64,000 bases of DNA from Aspidiotus rigidus (lineage: Eukaryota; Arthropoda; Insecta; Hemiptera; Diaspididae): contig JAVHKY010000004.1 in NCBI GenBank assembly GCA_035079385.1, positions 20,945,001 to 21,009,000 on the forward strand. The letters are read 5' to 3'. Under the pieces are notes generated by a model. That model was not told the DNA's origin. It did not search any database and worked only from the letters and a program-made list of their open reading frames with translations. Shown one piece after another: positions 42,123-55,700 of the stretch; position 1 is the stretch's first letter; each line of letters starts with the position of its first letter. The translations under genes were made by a program, and so were the position numbers.

Positions 42123-45100
42123 TTCCCCTCCCCTCTCCGTGACGTCATCAACCTCGCTTGCGCTCGCGCTCGCGGACGAAAAATTCCTGGTAGTACCCAC
42201 AACAAAAGGGATAGCGGGTTCCCCGCTAATAATACATTTTTTGACTTGTATGTCTTTGGGGTGGGGTTAGTCTGACGCCTTATGACGTTATCAATGACTT
42301 TGACCTAGTTTAGAGACTTGGAAAAATGTCGACCATTAGCCTTGATTAAACTAGACCTAGTATACAGCATACCTCTAACTATGATTTAATGTCTTTCCAT
42401 AAAGTGGAGAAATTTACTTAAACTTTTTGTACCTCCTTAATGGAAGCGTAGCCTTTGAAAACCGCGGTCGGTAATATAGATAAAATAAAAATAATTTTGT
42501 TTATTCGCAGTATTTTTTCCAAGTCCCTTGGTAATCTGCACCGACGCGCAAGCAAATTTTGGAGTTCGGGCAGGGGAGAGGAGAGGAGAGGTCAGAGCAA
42601 AGATATGAGACATGTCAAAAATTAGTCTCAAGGTCATATGCACGTACCGTGGGTAAATTTTGGAATTGGAGCAGGGGAGAGGAGGGGTCAGAGTAAAGAC
42701 AGGAAGTATATCAAAAAGTAAGAAAGGCCTCTACCAGGAAAATATTGTTGGAGCATGAACGATCGATAAGAATGACCACCTTAGGAGTTTCACACCGTAT
42801 TCCCAAAAAAACAAAATAATTTTAAATTCGTCTAAAGAACCAGAAACACACTTGAGTAACCTCGCGAGCTTACGTAAGGATTCTACGCAGTAAATTAATT
42901 AATTTATTTAGTTCAGAATATTATGGTACAAATGTAAGCCGAGTAATAAGGAACGTATCTTTTGCTCAGTTTTCAAATATCAGTGCGGACTTTCTACGGC
43001 GATGGTGCGCTAGTATCGACCTTTTGATGAAAAAAAACCAATAACGGTGAATGTGGATAAAATATCAACCTCGTTTACTGTTGTTCTTACTGGGTTTTGG
43101 TTGATAATGGGGGGTTTACAAAAAATTCATCAGATTTTGCCCACTCTGTTGGAAAGTTTGGACTGTATTTTTACTTCAACACCTGAAAAACGTCTTGAAT
43201 TTCCTAAGAAAGGCACCAAGCGTAGATGGGTGGAAGAGGTTAACATCACTAGATTCAATGTCAAAAGTTTAACCTCTGGAGGCACAATCGGTGCTTCGGA
43301 GCCAAATCAGATCAATACATTTTTGTGATTATTTTTTGTAAGATGCCCATTTTAGAAGTAGAAAAAATTTCTTTAATATAAGCCCACGTTTGTTATTATT
43401 TTACATGAACAAAATACTGAATAATGAGACAACAGAGCAAATGGAAAAAGAACCATTAAGGCTCGGTAAAAATGTTTAAAATTACTTAATATACCAAAAA
43501 AGGTTGAACGGTACTCCATTACAGCTAGATTTATGAGCACTTCCTTTATTCAGGCCCACATTTGTACCCTTTTACTCTACTTATTAGCAAAAATTTTGTA
43601 TTTGTCTACATATTCATCAACATCGTTCTTAAGTGCCAAGATATTCTCGCCTCTGATTGACAAAAGTGTTGCTTCAATTCCCTCCCACCTGATCGTACAT
43701 GAATCCTAATTCAAACACCGATGATGTCTTTTTGATACCTCTGGAAAACTTCTCTCGCTGTCCCTGTTTAGACTTTTCTACTTGACAGTGTTCAAATCGT
43801 ATCACTCACATTTACGTAGGTAAAGTTTCAAACCTATAACAGGAATTCTTTTCATTCATTCATTAATTACCATCACCCCGCTGTATAATTCACGCTGACG
43901 ATCAGCGGAAGTGCAATTAATTTCTCATACCTCTGTATTTCTACACGTATACACGCGAAGATAAACATCAGTTAAAAATTTACTGGCAGCCTACCTAAAC
44001 TAATATACAAGTACAATCAATGTCCCGTACAAGGTTAAATTAACGAGTTTTTAAATCGAGAACAGGGAGAACTCAATAGTCCAAGAAAAATAGCGTAAAA
44101 ATATGGTTTAGAGCGCACCAGCTGAAGACTTGGGTGCATCTTTTCTATGATCGGAGTGATATGAACGAGAAGGAAAGGGTTTTAGTCATCGTATCTGCCT
44201 GAATTTTTCGTTTAGTTCGTGCGTTTTTTACTTGAAATATCTTGATGGAAAAAGTTATGTTTACTAGCGTATCCTTCAAGTGGAGATGTGATTATAGGTG
44301 GTCTTTTATGAATGATAGTCTAGTGGAGGGTCGAAAAGAGAGGAGGACGGTAATTTTTTCCTAGGTCCAGATTAACCTGGAAGAAGAGTATAATATGATT
44401 TTAATAAGATGTTTATTACAATTGGAATATTTTAAATTTCGCTCTTCTGGAATCTAGACCGCCAAAGATTTTGATATGAAGACCCTCTTTTTCTCCAAAG
44501 GTGTAAAAAAGAAATCTCGGATTTTCGGGAAATTCTCCCTCAAATTCGAAAATCGTAAGTAATATTCTTGAATACCATCATACAATTACGTACAGTAACT
44601 TCTTCAAGCCCGCGAATGCTCGAAATACACTTGATATCACTTCAAAAAGTCGTCTGTAAAAAGGGTCATTGTTCAGCGTAAAGCGTGCACGTATTTTTTT
44701 CATTCTTTAATAAAATATCTTGGGTGTTCCGGAGTGCAGTAGTCTGTAGATTTGAATGTTAACTTGCCAAGTACAATAAAAAAAATAATGTGTGGTGCAT
44801 TAGTGGTCTATTTTTGAAATTCAGGATGCTACAGTGACTGCAATGTTTATGAGATGACGAACTTCAAGCGAATCTTACTCCGTTGAACTAATTTTTTTCA
44901 TGTTTGTTCGCTGAAAGTACATTTGGAAGATAAAATGTTACTAGGGTTTATTTTGACATCGTTCCGTCGGAAATGAGTTGTTCCGGAAATCTTCCGTTCG
45001 AAAATTTACGATCGCAGTCGACAGATTTTGATCCCAAGAACGTCGTTGACTCTAAAGTCATGCAAAAACTAGTCAAGTCATCTGCAGTTGCCCAATTGCC

Positions 45101-45285
45101 GAAAATTCACATTTTACTGGGGGGAACTCAGGCCCAAAGCTAAGTATTTCATATATTCGCCTCTTCCAGAGGCTAACTAGCTGACGAGTATTGTCGGGCT
45201 ACACTTCGACATGATATATCGATGCCATTCAATTGATTCAACTGACTTTTTATACACCTCTCTCGATTACGATAACGTCACTTCT
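42123..45285. other. Gene-free interval
   Basis: It includes purine-rich repeats GGGGAGAGGAG (about 42570 and 42675). The 93-residue ORF at 43.05-43.33 kb shows no domain. Nothing else was recognised. Confidence 0.4.
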
Positions 45286-45290
45286 CTGCT

Positions 45291-45578
45291 TTGATCTGTC
45301 ACAAGAAACCCCCCAAAGCGTTCGAAAAATTGATCAGGAGAAACGCTATTCTTCAATTTTCAAAAATTATCTTGAAACATAGAAAATATCCTGAAATATT
45401 TTGTAAACTTTTGAAGGAGTTTTCTTATGGTAACTCACAACAATCTGACTCAGTAAAAGACTAAAACTCACGCAAGAGTCCAAGAAATATGATTTTGGTC
45501 GTTTTAATGAATATTGAAGTATACTCTTTTTCACGATCGGTTTGTTGGACGCTTAGCGGGTTCTTGTGACAGGTCACA
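45291..45578. mobile_element. MITE-like element with ~45-bp terminal inverted repeats
   Basis: TTTGATCTGTCACAAGAAAC with CCCCCAAAGCG on the left pairs with the complement of CGCTTAGCGGGTTCTTGTGA with CAGGTCACAAA on the right. The interior is about 200 bases and non-coding. Confidence 0.6.
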
Positions 45579-45924
45579 AATACACTTAACGACCAATACC
45601 CAAAACTTCATAAAAAATACATCGAGCGCTGTCTAGTGAGGGGCGATAGTCGATAGTTTAATGCTATCAATACGATCAAGAGAAAAGTACCTAAGCAACA
45701 CATAGGACAGATACCTTTCTCCTGATCGTCATTTCTTAGAAAGCTGTCAAACAATGCATCTTAGTGTTACTAGATGATGGACGCGACTATAAAAAGCCAT
45801 AAAAACGTAGTACTATGCCTAATGCACAACTGACGCCGCCTGACTGATCTTAATTCATTAAACTGGGGCATATTTTCAATTTTCTTTCGTGATTTTGATA
45901 AGAAAAAGAAATATTTTCGAACTA

Positions 45925-45992
45925 TCGACGATACTATCGACGTTTTTTTTAACAAAACTATCGATAGTATCGATAGTCTATCGATAGTTTCC
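45925..45992. promoter_or_regulatory. Cluster of TATCGATA palindromes
   Basis: Three overlapping CTATCGATAG-type sites lie within 35 bases (about 45958-45990), preceded by ACTATCGACG variants. TATCGATA is the known recognition site of the insect factor DREF. No gene start is recognised nearby, and the cluster lies in a repeat-rich context. Confidence 0.4.
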
Positions 45993-47229
45993 AATACTAG
46001 CGTTGCGTTGCTTGTTGCTGTTTTGCTGATCGGCTGATGGGCTCACGAACTTGGCCTAGTATAGGGCTTTGACAGCGGAAGAGTCGCTGTAGGTGACAAT
46101 GAGTAGAAGCTTGACCTGGAACGGTAATTGTGATATTCAATCACAATAGCTTAGGTAAAAATTCCCTAAATGTCACCATAGGTTTTTAGAACTTGAAGAA
46201 GCAGAAAAAGTGATGGAATAAGATTTAGAGGCTAGTTAGAAATTAAGAAGGTGAGCTACATTTTCAGATTTTGACCGCATCCTTGAATTCTTCTAAAGAA
46301 GATGGTCTTGGAAGAATTACAAACAGAAGAATGTGGCCTCATCAATTACCTTGACCTAATTTAAGGAGTCACTAGAATTACAAGCACAAAGAGGGTATGA
46401 CAGAACGTGAGGTCGTCAGAGGCCCAGAATGAGAGAGAAATGGCTGGTCCATTCTGAGGATTCTGGAAAAGTGTCATTCCAAACCGTACAGAGGAAAGGG
46501 ATCTCGCAGAAATCTCAACTTAAGAACAAGAGTGGGTTAATGGCAGAGAGGAACGATATCTGGAACGTGTTCAGAAAGGGGAGCGTATACAATTGATGGC
46601 AGACGATTGAAAGTATCAATGACGCTGCCATTGCTAAAAGTTGCGATTAGCCGTTGATTTTTTTTTACGTAAATGTATTCTAAAAAGTCGAAAAATTGAA
46701 AACTTAAAGTCGATTTCTCTAAAAGATTAACGACTCCAAAATTGGATATTCGCAGTGTCAGGGGTTAGCATTGAGAATCACCCACCGAAAGGATTTTCGT
46801 CCAATAATTTTTCTATGTCATGAGGTGAACCATTTATGTGTAAGAACTCTTACTTACCAGACGCATTGACACAATAAATTTATGCTGTGGCTCGTAGGAA
46901 TGCTGTAGTCATTATTATTACACGTAATACAATGTCTTAATGTAACCATTCAACTAATTTACGTTATTTTAATTGCGACGAAAACAAAGAAAGAGAGAAA
47001 GAAAAGCTTACTCAGCAATGTAAACAGAACGTTTACGTTTCCGACAATAATCGATTTTTCCAAACATCCGCTTAATATCGCTCGAGAGAATGAACTTCTT
47101 TTCCAATCTCCAACTTGTTTTCCTCGCTGTCTCGTCCTTAGAAATTTTCATTCAGCGTTATTAATACGGTCAAATAAGTATGTGAAGAGGCCAATTTGGG
47201 GACTAATTTTTGCGTATTCATAAATATCA

Positions 47230-48720
47230 TTACCGCCATGCGACCAGTCGTCGTGTTCTATTCTGATCCCTCATTCGAACTGGCCAAATACCTCACTGAT
47301 TGGTTTCGAACAGCAGAGCTGATTTCAAACCAAAATACGTGGTCCAAAATTCCTTAGGCCTCGTCACCAGACAGGAAAATGGTCTAAATTTCTATCGTTC
47401 GACGTCGCTAGCATGTTCACCAAAATCCCAAGTACGTTCTACTCACCTTATGGTTGAACACTCGGAAAACAAGAACTAATATCCAGATTTGCACTTCGAA
47501 TTCACGAACCTCATGTCTCTCTGCCTACAACATAATCTGTCTTCAGGCATGAAACTTACAAGTTTCCCGATGGACTCCCAATGGGTGGTCCTCTCTCAGC
47601 CTTAGTTGTCGACGTGTTCATGAATTGTCTGGAGATTAACCTCCTGGAGGGAGCTATACAACATAACCACACAAGATTCTGGGTGGGCCAGATATGTGGA
47701 CGAGTTATTTGCATATGGTGTGGTCCTGACTCTGATTTCGATGATCTACTACGTAATTTGAATAGCTGTCACCCTTCCATCAAGTCAACTTCCGAAAATG
47801 GTAACGAACGCCTGAACTACTTGGACCTCACCATCTGTCTGGTCGAAAAGTCCAACATACTAAGCACTGAATTCGCCATCCATCGAAAAGACTCATTTAC
47901 CGGCACTTCGATCCTATATAGGTCACTCCCTCCAACTATTCACAAGATGGTTGCAGTATTTCTATATTCATCACCTCCTCACTCTCTTTATTTCAACTTC
48001 AGCTCAGGAGGTTGAGATCAGAAACATCAAAGTATCGCCAAAATCAATGGCTCAACATAATCGGCCGGCTCCTCATACGTAGAAATTGACTTCGTTTCCT
48101 CTTATCTCAAGCAACTCCCTCTCAGCCAAGCTAAAAAGAAGAAAAAATGGCTCCGCCTACCTTTCTTGGGCAAACCTTCAGAACCATTAGCTATCCAGTT
48201 ACGTCGCCTCGACTTCAAAGTAGAATTTTACCCTTTCTTCGCCGTCTTTAATATAATATCACTCAAAGATAAGATTCCAAATTTGGATGCTGCTGGAGTT
48301 TACGGCATCTCGTGTGGAGAATGCTCGGCTTTTTACATTGGCCAAACTGAACGAAATCTACGCCAGCGTCTGAATCAAAACCGTTCGAAAAATAAAGACA
48401 CATACAAAATTACTGCTGTCTTCAATCACTGTCGGCAGAACGACCACGATCTAAAAAAGCTATCAATATCGCTGCTCCACCACTACAAAAAAAGTAATTT
48501 AATGGATCGTCTCGAGGAGACCGAAGTAATCGCTGCCGAAATAAAAGCCGGTCCACACTTGTTGAAAGATTTTTGTCAACCCCTTCATTCGATTTTCTTA
48601 CTACTTTACCTGTTACAAATTTTCCTCATTTTGGCTCTGTCTTCTCATGCACTTCGATCTACTCATCGTATCTCTCTCAGCACCCGATGACGACCGCCCC
48701 GACGCGGTTGAAACAGGTTC
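47230..48720 (+). pseudogene. Penelope-like retroelement (RT plus GIY-YIG), frame-shifted
   Basis: Plus-strand frames give, in order: RPVVVFYSDPSFELAKYLTD (47.24 kb), SFDVASMFTKIP (47.40 kb), FPDGLPMGGPLSALVVDVFM (47.56 kb), RYVDELFAYG in a different frame (47.69 kb, the catalytic YVDD block as YVDE), and NERLNYLDLTICL (47.81 kb). A GIY-YIG endonuclease follows: GVYGISCGECSAFYIGQTER, then NLRQRLNQNR (48.30-48.39 kb). RT followed by GIY-YIG is the diagnostic PLE order. Frameshifts around 47.69 kb and at 48.01 kb inactivate it. The GIY-YIG frame itself is open (48166-48690). The 3' end carries a hairpin with a following GAAAC. Confidence 0.85.
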
Positions 48721-50715
48721 TGTTTATTTTTTCGTTTTGGAATAATTAGGTCTAGGCTACTTATTTTTCTTCGATTCAGTTTCTACTTAGTTACGAGCTT
48801 GTGCCGTTCTTCGCACTATTTTATTGCGTTCTTCTTGTCGAGTAGAAACGTGAACTGTGGTACTCGCCAAATATTTTATTTTTCGATTGAAGTTTAGGTA
48901 AAAAATTGTGATCTCCAAGAACCTCTCAGATCAGTTTGCAATCGTGAATGGACAATATCATAATCCTTCCAAATTAAATTATCGTCGTATACTTAAAAAC
49001 GGATGAATAAATTTGTCTGGTGCACTTTGGTCTCAGAAATATCATCTGAGATTTTAGATGTCTGCGGACATTGCCTGTATCTACGTGGCTTGGACCCTTA
49101 AGGTAAATATGCTTGTCAGGCTTCACAAACACCACAAATGCCCTAAAGCTAAAGAAATACGCATAAAAATAAGTTTGCTAATACCATTCGTTATCGGTCA
49201 AAGAGCAGGGCAAAAGGAAGATAAGAAATTGTAAATAATAAACGGAAACATCGATAAGATGATAAAAGTAGGTCTATTTTGCTACTGATATTTGATGAAA
49301 GCATGCTTGTTACAATTAAGCGCGATGGTATTTTATAAATTTGAATTAAGAATTTTGAGGTCAAATTATTTTTATTCAGTAGATGGCGGGAGAGGGGATG
49401 GTGACGTTCTCTGATCCTCTGGAGACAGACTCCATAAATTTTCCAAATCTTCGAAGTAGGTCAAGATCATAATATTCACTAGACGGTATGGCTCGATCAT
49501 AGTCTCTCTCTACTCACGAACGAAAACCCAGAGGTGAAAAGAACGGATCCCACAATTTCTCCAAGTCCGAACCCCAGCTTTCCCTTCTTAGAAGAATGTA
49601 AAGCCAGAACTTGCGAAGTTTCTTAGAATTTTCCAAGTTTTGAAACTGGTGAAGGCCAGTAGGCTCACTAGAGAGCTAAGGCTTCTGGTTTTGTTCACCA
49701 CTCGTGGAATATCTGCAATGAGAGGGCGGGCAGAAATATTCCAAGATCATTTCTCCCTTTCCCATACGGCTGAAAATTCAGTAGTTAGAGGAGCGATGAT
49801 CGAATTTTCAAGTCTGGAAACTAGAGCACGGATAATATTCTGTAACTGGTGTTGCTATTTACGAAAAAATTCTCCTCTTTTCCATTCAAATTACCTACAT
49901 GAAGAGGGACTCGAAGAAATTTCAAATTTCGCAGCCATAAATGAATGGTGGGACTTCAAAAAAGTTTTGCTGAGAAGATTAATAAGTATGATAAGGTATA
50001 GAACAAAATATTATGTGAATAATACGATTCAAAAAATTTAGAAGATTTTTTATCCGATATTCATAATAAATTATCTTGTCCCAATAGAGAAGCTAAACGT
50101 CTGACTAAAACCCAATTTTCCGATTTATCTCGCAAATCGGGCAACCTACGCTAAAAACATCTCAGTACAAAAATAATCTGCATATAATTTACAAGAAAAA
50201 AGTATTCTTGTGGTTTTCCAATTATTGCGATACAAATCGGGCAAATACATCTTCAATTTGACGTTATAGACGTCCTATAAAAAAACGGTTTTTTCGATTT
50301 TTCTCACGACGAATCGCGCGCTACCCACGAAAAAAATACTTCAACACCAAAATGATCTAAGTGAAATTTCCAAAGGAAGAGGATTTAATTTCAATTTTTA
50401 ATTAACGCATGACGAGAATAAAGATGCGCGACGAAGTTGGCAAAAATGGATCGTGCTTAATTCACCTTTTTGTGCGGTGGCTGGAATGTCGATGCGCACT
50501 TTGACGGCTTATTCGATAAATTTCTATCGCGTTAATCGAAAAATTGTAAGAATACTTCTTTCGTGAAAACACAATGAAGATTATTTTTGTACTGAAGCAT
50601 TTACTTTGTAGAATGAGCAGTTTGCGGAAAAAATTGGAAAATTTACTTTTTAACGGGCTTGGAGGAAAGTTTCAGACTTACAGGCGAACTTTTAGAGGTT
50701 CTTAATAGCCTTGGA
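48721..50715. other. Gene-free stretch
   Basis: The 133-residue ORF at 49.64-50.04 kb overlaps sequence resembling the dispersed ~50-nt family and shows no domain. Words such as CGATTT.TCTC.C.AATCG recur around 50.1-50.3 kb. Confidence 0.4.
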
Positions 50716-50719
50716 AAAT

Positions 50720-51060
50720 TAGCTTTAAAATGAGAAAAAATTGCTACCTCACGTTTGTTCGCGAAAATTTGTTTATCGAGGTGCCCATAATGAGAATCCA
50801 AAAACTTTACCCCTTCACCGACGTCGATACCAACAAGGGAGCGGAACGTCTCTCAATTTTCAGTTTTTTCGATTTTTCTCAAAAACTATGGACTTTGGAG
50901 CAAAAATATATCTCTCCAAAATTATTCTGCATAAAATTTTCTACAAAATCCCCGTACGAGCATATTCGGATGAGTGAAAGTCGCACAGCAATTCTTTGAA
51001 ATTTTAGAAAATATCATTTTTACAATTTTTCTTGCAATTTTTGTAACTTTTAGCGTAATT
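50720..51060 (+). repeat. Inverted repeat pair, left member
   Basis: Translated or as DNA, this matches 52380-52740 in opposite orientation: NLFIEVP..R.QKLYP, FFDFS.KLWT.EQK.I.PKLF, and downstream GAAAATATCATTTTT and TTTTTCTTGC. The match is diverged and interrupted. Both members probably derive from one transposon family. Confidence 0.65.
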
Positions 51061-51699
51061 TAGCATAAATTGATCCGAAGTCGTAAAACCTATTTTGAGA
51101 GCGAAATTTGGAAAGGACTGAGGTCTGAGACATACCGATCGTCGAGTCGAGTGCATTTGAATTCAGAATGTATCCAATAACACACATGAACAAATTTCAA
51201 ACTTTTGGAATGAACATGAACTATAGAGGTATTTCTAGAAGTATTTTTGACGCTGAGTACCAAGCCATTTACCGTTTTTCGATATTACCTCTCATTATTG
51301 TGCAATACTTATGTTTAGTTATCGGGGATTGTTGCAACACGTAATGTATCTCATCAAGCTACAAAATTCCAACGCGCGAGAAGGTGCACTTGCTTGGCGC
51401 GGTGAAGCGCGGGAAGTAAATGTGAGTATTGCAAAATAAAGAGAGATAATATTTTTATATAGAAAAACGGTAAATGGCATAAGTTTAGTGTTTACAGGAA
51501 GGAGATAGCTGCTGATATTCTCATTGATCGGTCGTTTTTCTGCCCTATGACCCACGAACTTACAATATTCGATTCATGCTATCATAGATTAGTTCACATA
51601 TCCATGGATTATAACAATTTTGTCCGGAAAGTTGTTATTCTCAAATCTCTTGCTACATCGAAAAAAACTCGCGAGAGGTGTCAGGGAACCAGTTTTATA

Positions 51700-52150
51700 G
51701 CGTCATAAAATTTTGAAGTCATAGATCCGGACTTTAGAGTTACATGTGCTCGGAGGGGGCTTGAAAAAATTTTGATCCCTAAGCTAAAAATGATGCAAAG
51801 GGACTTAGAAAAATTTTGATATGTTTTATGAGGCACTGGGATCTGAAGAATGTATATTGTGACGTAACAAAGCTGACCAATGACGTCATCAAATTGTGAA
51901 GTCACATGCCCGGACTTTGGAGCTATATATAATGGGAAGGAAGCTTGAAAGAACTGATTTGTGACGTCACAGGCCCCGCCCCACAAGCTATATTTGATAG
52001 TAGGGGAACTTGAAAAAAAACTGATCTATGATGTCATAAGATTGTGACGTCACAAGGATGACCTATGACGTCATCAAACTGTGACGTCGTAGGCCCTGCC
52101 TCCGAGCTATATATGATAGGAGGAGGGGGGGGGGGGCTTAGAAAATTGTT
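51700..52150. repeat. Cluster of the ~50-nt motif and TGACGTCA palindromes
   Basis: GGACTT.GAAAAATTTTGA and GAGCTATATATGATAGGAGG phrases alternate with at least five TGACGTCA or one-base variants between 51850 and 52090. Confidence 0.65.
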
Positions 52151-52379
52151 GTCGGACGGCGCACGCCGAATTTCTCGAAAAGCTCCTTATATGTAGAAAA
52201 GGTTCCTTGTTCAAATGATCCACAAGAAGGCCATGAAAAAATGCCTCGACCTCACAACCTCCCCTCCCCGCAAACTTTGGAGTACTAGAAGATGCAAATG
52301 GATCAAGTTGCCCTATCTAAATGAGTTTTCTCGCGCGTTGAGCCGCACCCTTCGCCCCTTTGGCTTCCTTCCAGTCGTG

Positions 52380-52740
52380 CTAGGCGGTACTTTTTGAGAA
52401 AAATGGCAAAAAAAGCAAGAAAAAATAGGAAAAATGATATTTTTCCAAAATTCTAAGCAATACTATACGACTTCCAACTACTAAAATATCTCGTATGGAG
52501 GTTTATTTTGTAGGAAATTTTACGTAGAATAATTTTGGAGTGATGTTCTTTTGCTCTGAAGTCCATAGTTTTCGAGAAAAATCGAAAAAAACTGAAACTT
52601 GAGAGACGTTCCAATCACCCCTGGTAGTGCTGGGTAGGTTAAGGGGGTAAAGTTTTTGCATTCTTATTCTGGGCACCTCGATGAACAAATTTGCGCGAAA
52701 AAAGGTGAGGTAGCGATTTTCACCCATTTGTGCTCAATTT
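52380..52740 (-). repeat. Inverted repeat pair, right member
   Basis: Reverse-oriented relative of 50720-51060; see that entry for shared blocks. The 74-residue minus-strand ORF here is therefore repeat-derived. Confidence 0.65.
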
Positions 52741-52794
52741 ATTCCTAATTTGCCTGGACTATAAGAAGACCATTTTTAACAGATCTGAGATGAA

Positions 52795-55700
52795 AATTCT
52801 AGAATCGATACGTTTTTGTAAAAAATTACGGTCATCTATAATTAAGAGAATCGCAGTTGGGCCGTATCCTCCGCCCCTTCGGTTTTCGGTCAAACTTGTC
52901 TTTTTGTGAAGTTGAAGGACCCTATTCCAACGGCTGTGACGGGAGGGGTCTATAGGGTGCCTCGTGAAGTTTGTCCTAGTGTCTAAATAGGGATGACCAG
53001 CCGTCAATTCCAAATTAGAGTTGACGAGCACAAAAAGGCTTAGATGAAAGGTAAAGTAGGGATCCAGCCTTTGCTGAAGAGGTCACAGCCTTAAAGAGGG
53101 GTCCGGAGTCCTTCTCCACAGGGAAAATTCGTATTTTAAACGTTTAACCCGTGAGGAAATGAAAATCCTTCGACATCGGAATAATAGTGGCGTTACCGTT
53201 TTGAACAGGTACATTCCTGAAGAAGGATTGACTTAACCAGTCTACGGGAATAATTCACATTTCGATGACTCGCTGGTTCGGTCATGACTCCGTTTGATGC
53301 TACTGTTCTTGTTGATGTTGGGTTCAGTTGCTCTCTTTACTTCGAGAATGGCCGTTTGGCAGAGAAAAAAAAAACAAATTTCGTGCGGTCCTTTTGCAGG
53401 TCTTTTGTTTTACTCCTTCGAGTATTCTCTTAATGAAAATTCTTGTTGGAGATTCGGTTTAGACTCATGCTCAACTAGACTGTATTCAACTTCTTCCAAG
53501 AGGATCGAGAGGAGGGGGTGTTATCAAAAAATTTTTACCGACGAGAAATTGGGGCAAAATTTTTAGGTTTCCAGGCTAACAAAATTCAACTCCTGAGTTC
53601 ATTTTGTGGCCTGAAAATTCGACAAGTAGTGTGTAGTAAGTTAATCTGTCTTGCAATTGGGGTGAGGTATAATACAATTTTGTCTCTCTCCGAGCGTCCC
53701 AATATCTCTTGAGAATGTACCATGTACTGAACACCGTTCTAACAGGGAATTTCTTCTATGGGGAGGGAGGGGGGTAATTTGAAGAAAAATGACGTATGCT
53801 GGGCGCCATTCGGCAAAACGTGTGGCTTGGAAAAATTTCGACCTTCGAGCCATACAGGGTGAGACCAAAAGATGTTATCGGTTGAGTGGGATTTCGCTCT
53901 CACCAAATCTTTTCCAGCGTGAAAACGCGAAACGTGAGACATATACTTTAAACCTATAAAATTTGTGCCTCAATTTTATCTTCACTGAACTGAGTTGAGA
54001 ACCAAACCGCTCACAAATGACTCCCCTTGATTCACAAGGTTAATGAATGCAACTCTGAGGAGCGCACTCGGTGGACTGCAAGTTTTTTTTTGTACTTAGT
54101 ATTGGAGTGACAACAAGCTGTTGAGCCAGTCACTCTTTAGATCTTATTGTGAAAGATAGGTTGATTTTGTGCCATCCAGATACACGATGGTAATCATTCT
54201 CATTGTTGAAATTGCGCTCATTTTCCCGACGTTTTTCCTCTTCCTAGCCATTCCACACGTCTACACCCTCTCCCTTTCAAAAACAAGAAGAATTGCTCAG
54301 ATACTCGAAAACTTGGAGACGAAGGCCAGTTCATAGTCGGGGCGGAGTTTACTCTTGTACCATACAAACATAACATGCGAAAGATTGTGAAGTTTTAAAC
54401 AAGTTACAGACGAGTTTACTCGCTTAATGTTCTTGATTTGTACGATACTCGTATTTGCCGTATAATCGATGGTAAAAGAAACTTTATAGCTGCGCTTCAA
54501 ACAGAAGAAATTGACGAAGAAATTACAAAAAAAAACGAACAAAGACCGCGCCAAATTTCAGACCATTAAAAAGTAAAATACGAAATTTGGGAAATTTACA
54601 TGTACGCAGACGGTACATTAACGCGTTCCTAAAACGGAAGGACGGGAATACCGGCATCGACAGCCCGGCGCGGCGCGACTCGACCAGACTAGAAAATAGT
54701 GACTTGTCGGAACAACCAACAAGCACAGAATGATGGCATGTAAAATCCACCACGCATGCGCGTATCTTGTCTTAGTCTACTTCCATAGGCGCGAACAAGG
54801 ACTTCGGACCCCATAAAAATGAAATAGAAGCACAGGCGAAGAGTGCGTTTTTGTTGAAGAAACGGGAAATAATTGCGTTTTGGTAGAATTTGTTATACGG
54901 TATCCAATTAAATTAAATACGAGTAGCAACAATCACATTATTCATTTCAGTCGCCAGTCGTATAGACGTAAAAGACGCTAAGTACGTAGATACATGACAT
55001 GCCCCGGTAGTATACAGCGTATTCATTAATATACAGCATTATATTTTACATGGAATACATTTTCGTCATTACTTTATGAAGTATTGGCCACCAAATTTAG
55101 GTGGGTTACGGAAAGTGCGCCGTTGCCAAACGCAGCTTAAATATTGAAGCTACAAAGAAAACGTACTACGACGTATACGCTATACACTACGATACTTTGT
55201 ATGTTTGTTGATACATTATCGTTCCGCGATTTTTACGATTTTTCTTTTTTTTTCAAAATACGAGGTCGCCGACTTGATAATTTTCGGTAGAAGAAAATGA
55301 ATACAGATGTTAAATGTTTCGCATTTTTTTTTTTCTTTTCTTTCATTATAATAAAAGCTTTAAATTTTCTTAACGCCCCTGTATTGGCTCATTGGGTGCT
55401 TTAAACTATGCAAGGTCATCTCTAATGTATGCGGAAAGATCAGCAGAAGCGTGTCTATCGACACACGCTTGCGGCACGAAGTGCGTGCTTTCACGTGCGT
55501 TCATTGAAGATGACCCTGATTGTTTCTGTTAATGGATCTCGCACGTTCTAACTTGCGTTTGCCTACGATTGTCGTTTACACAAGAGTGCGAAATCTTTAA
55601 AAATATAAACAAATGGCTTTCTAAAAACTATGGCGCCGAAGTTGCCCCTTAACACTGACTGTTGGGAACGGAAAGCGAAGTTGAACGCGTTCGCGAAACA

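Noticed and set aside
43047..43328. 93-codon plus-strand ORF
   Set aside because: No homology is recognised and no splice or promoter evidence; length is within chance for this composition.
49640..50041. 133-codon plus-strand ORF
   Set aside because: No domain, no splice context, and overlap with dispersed-repeat phrases.
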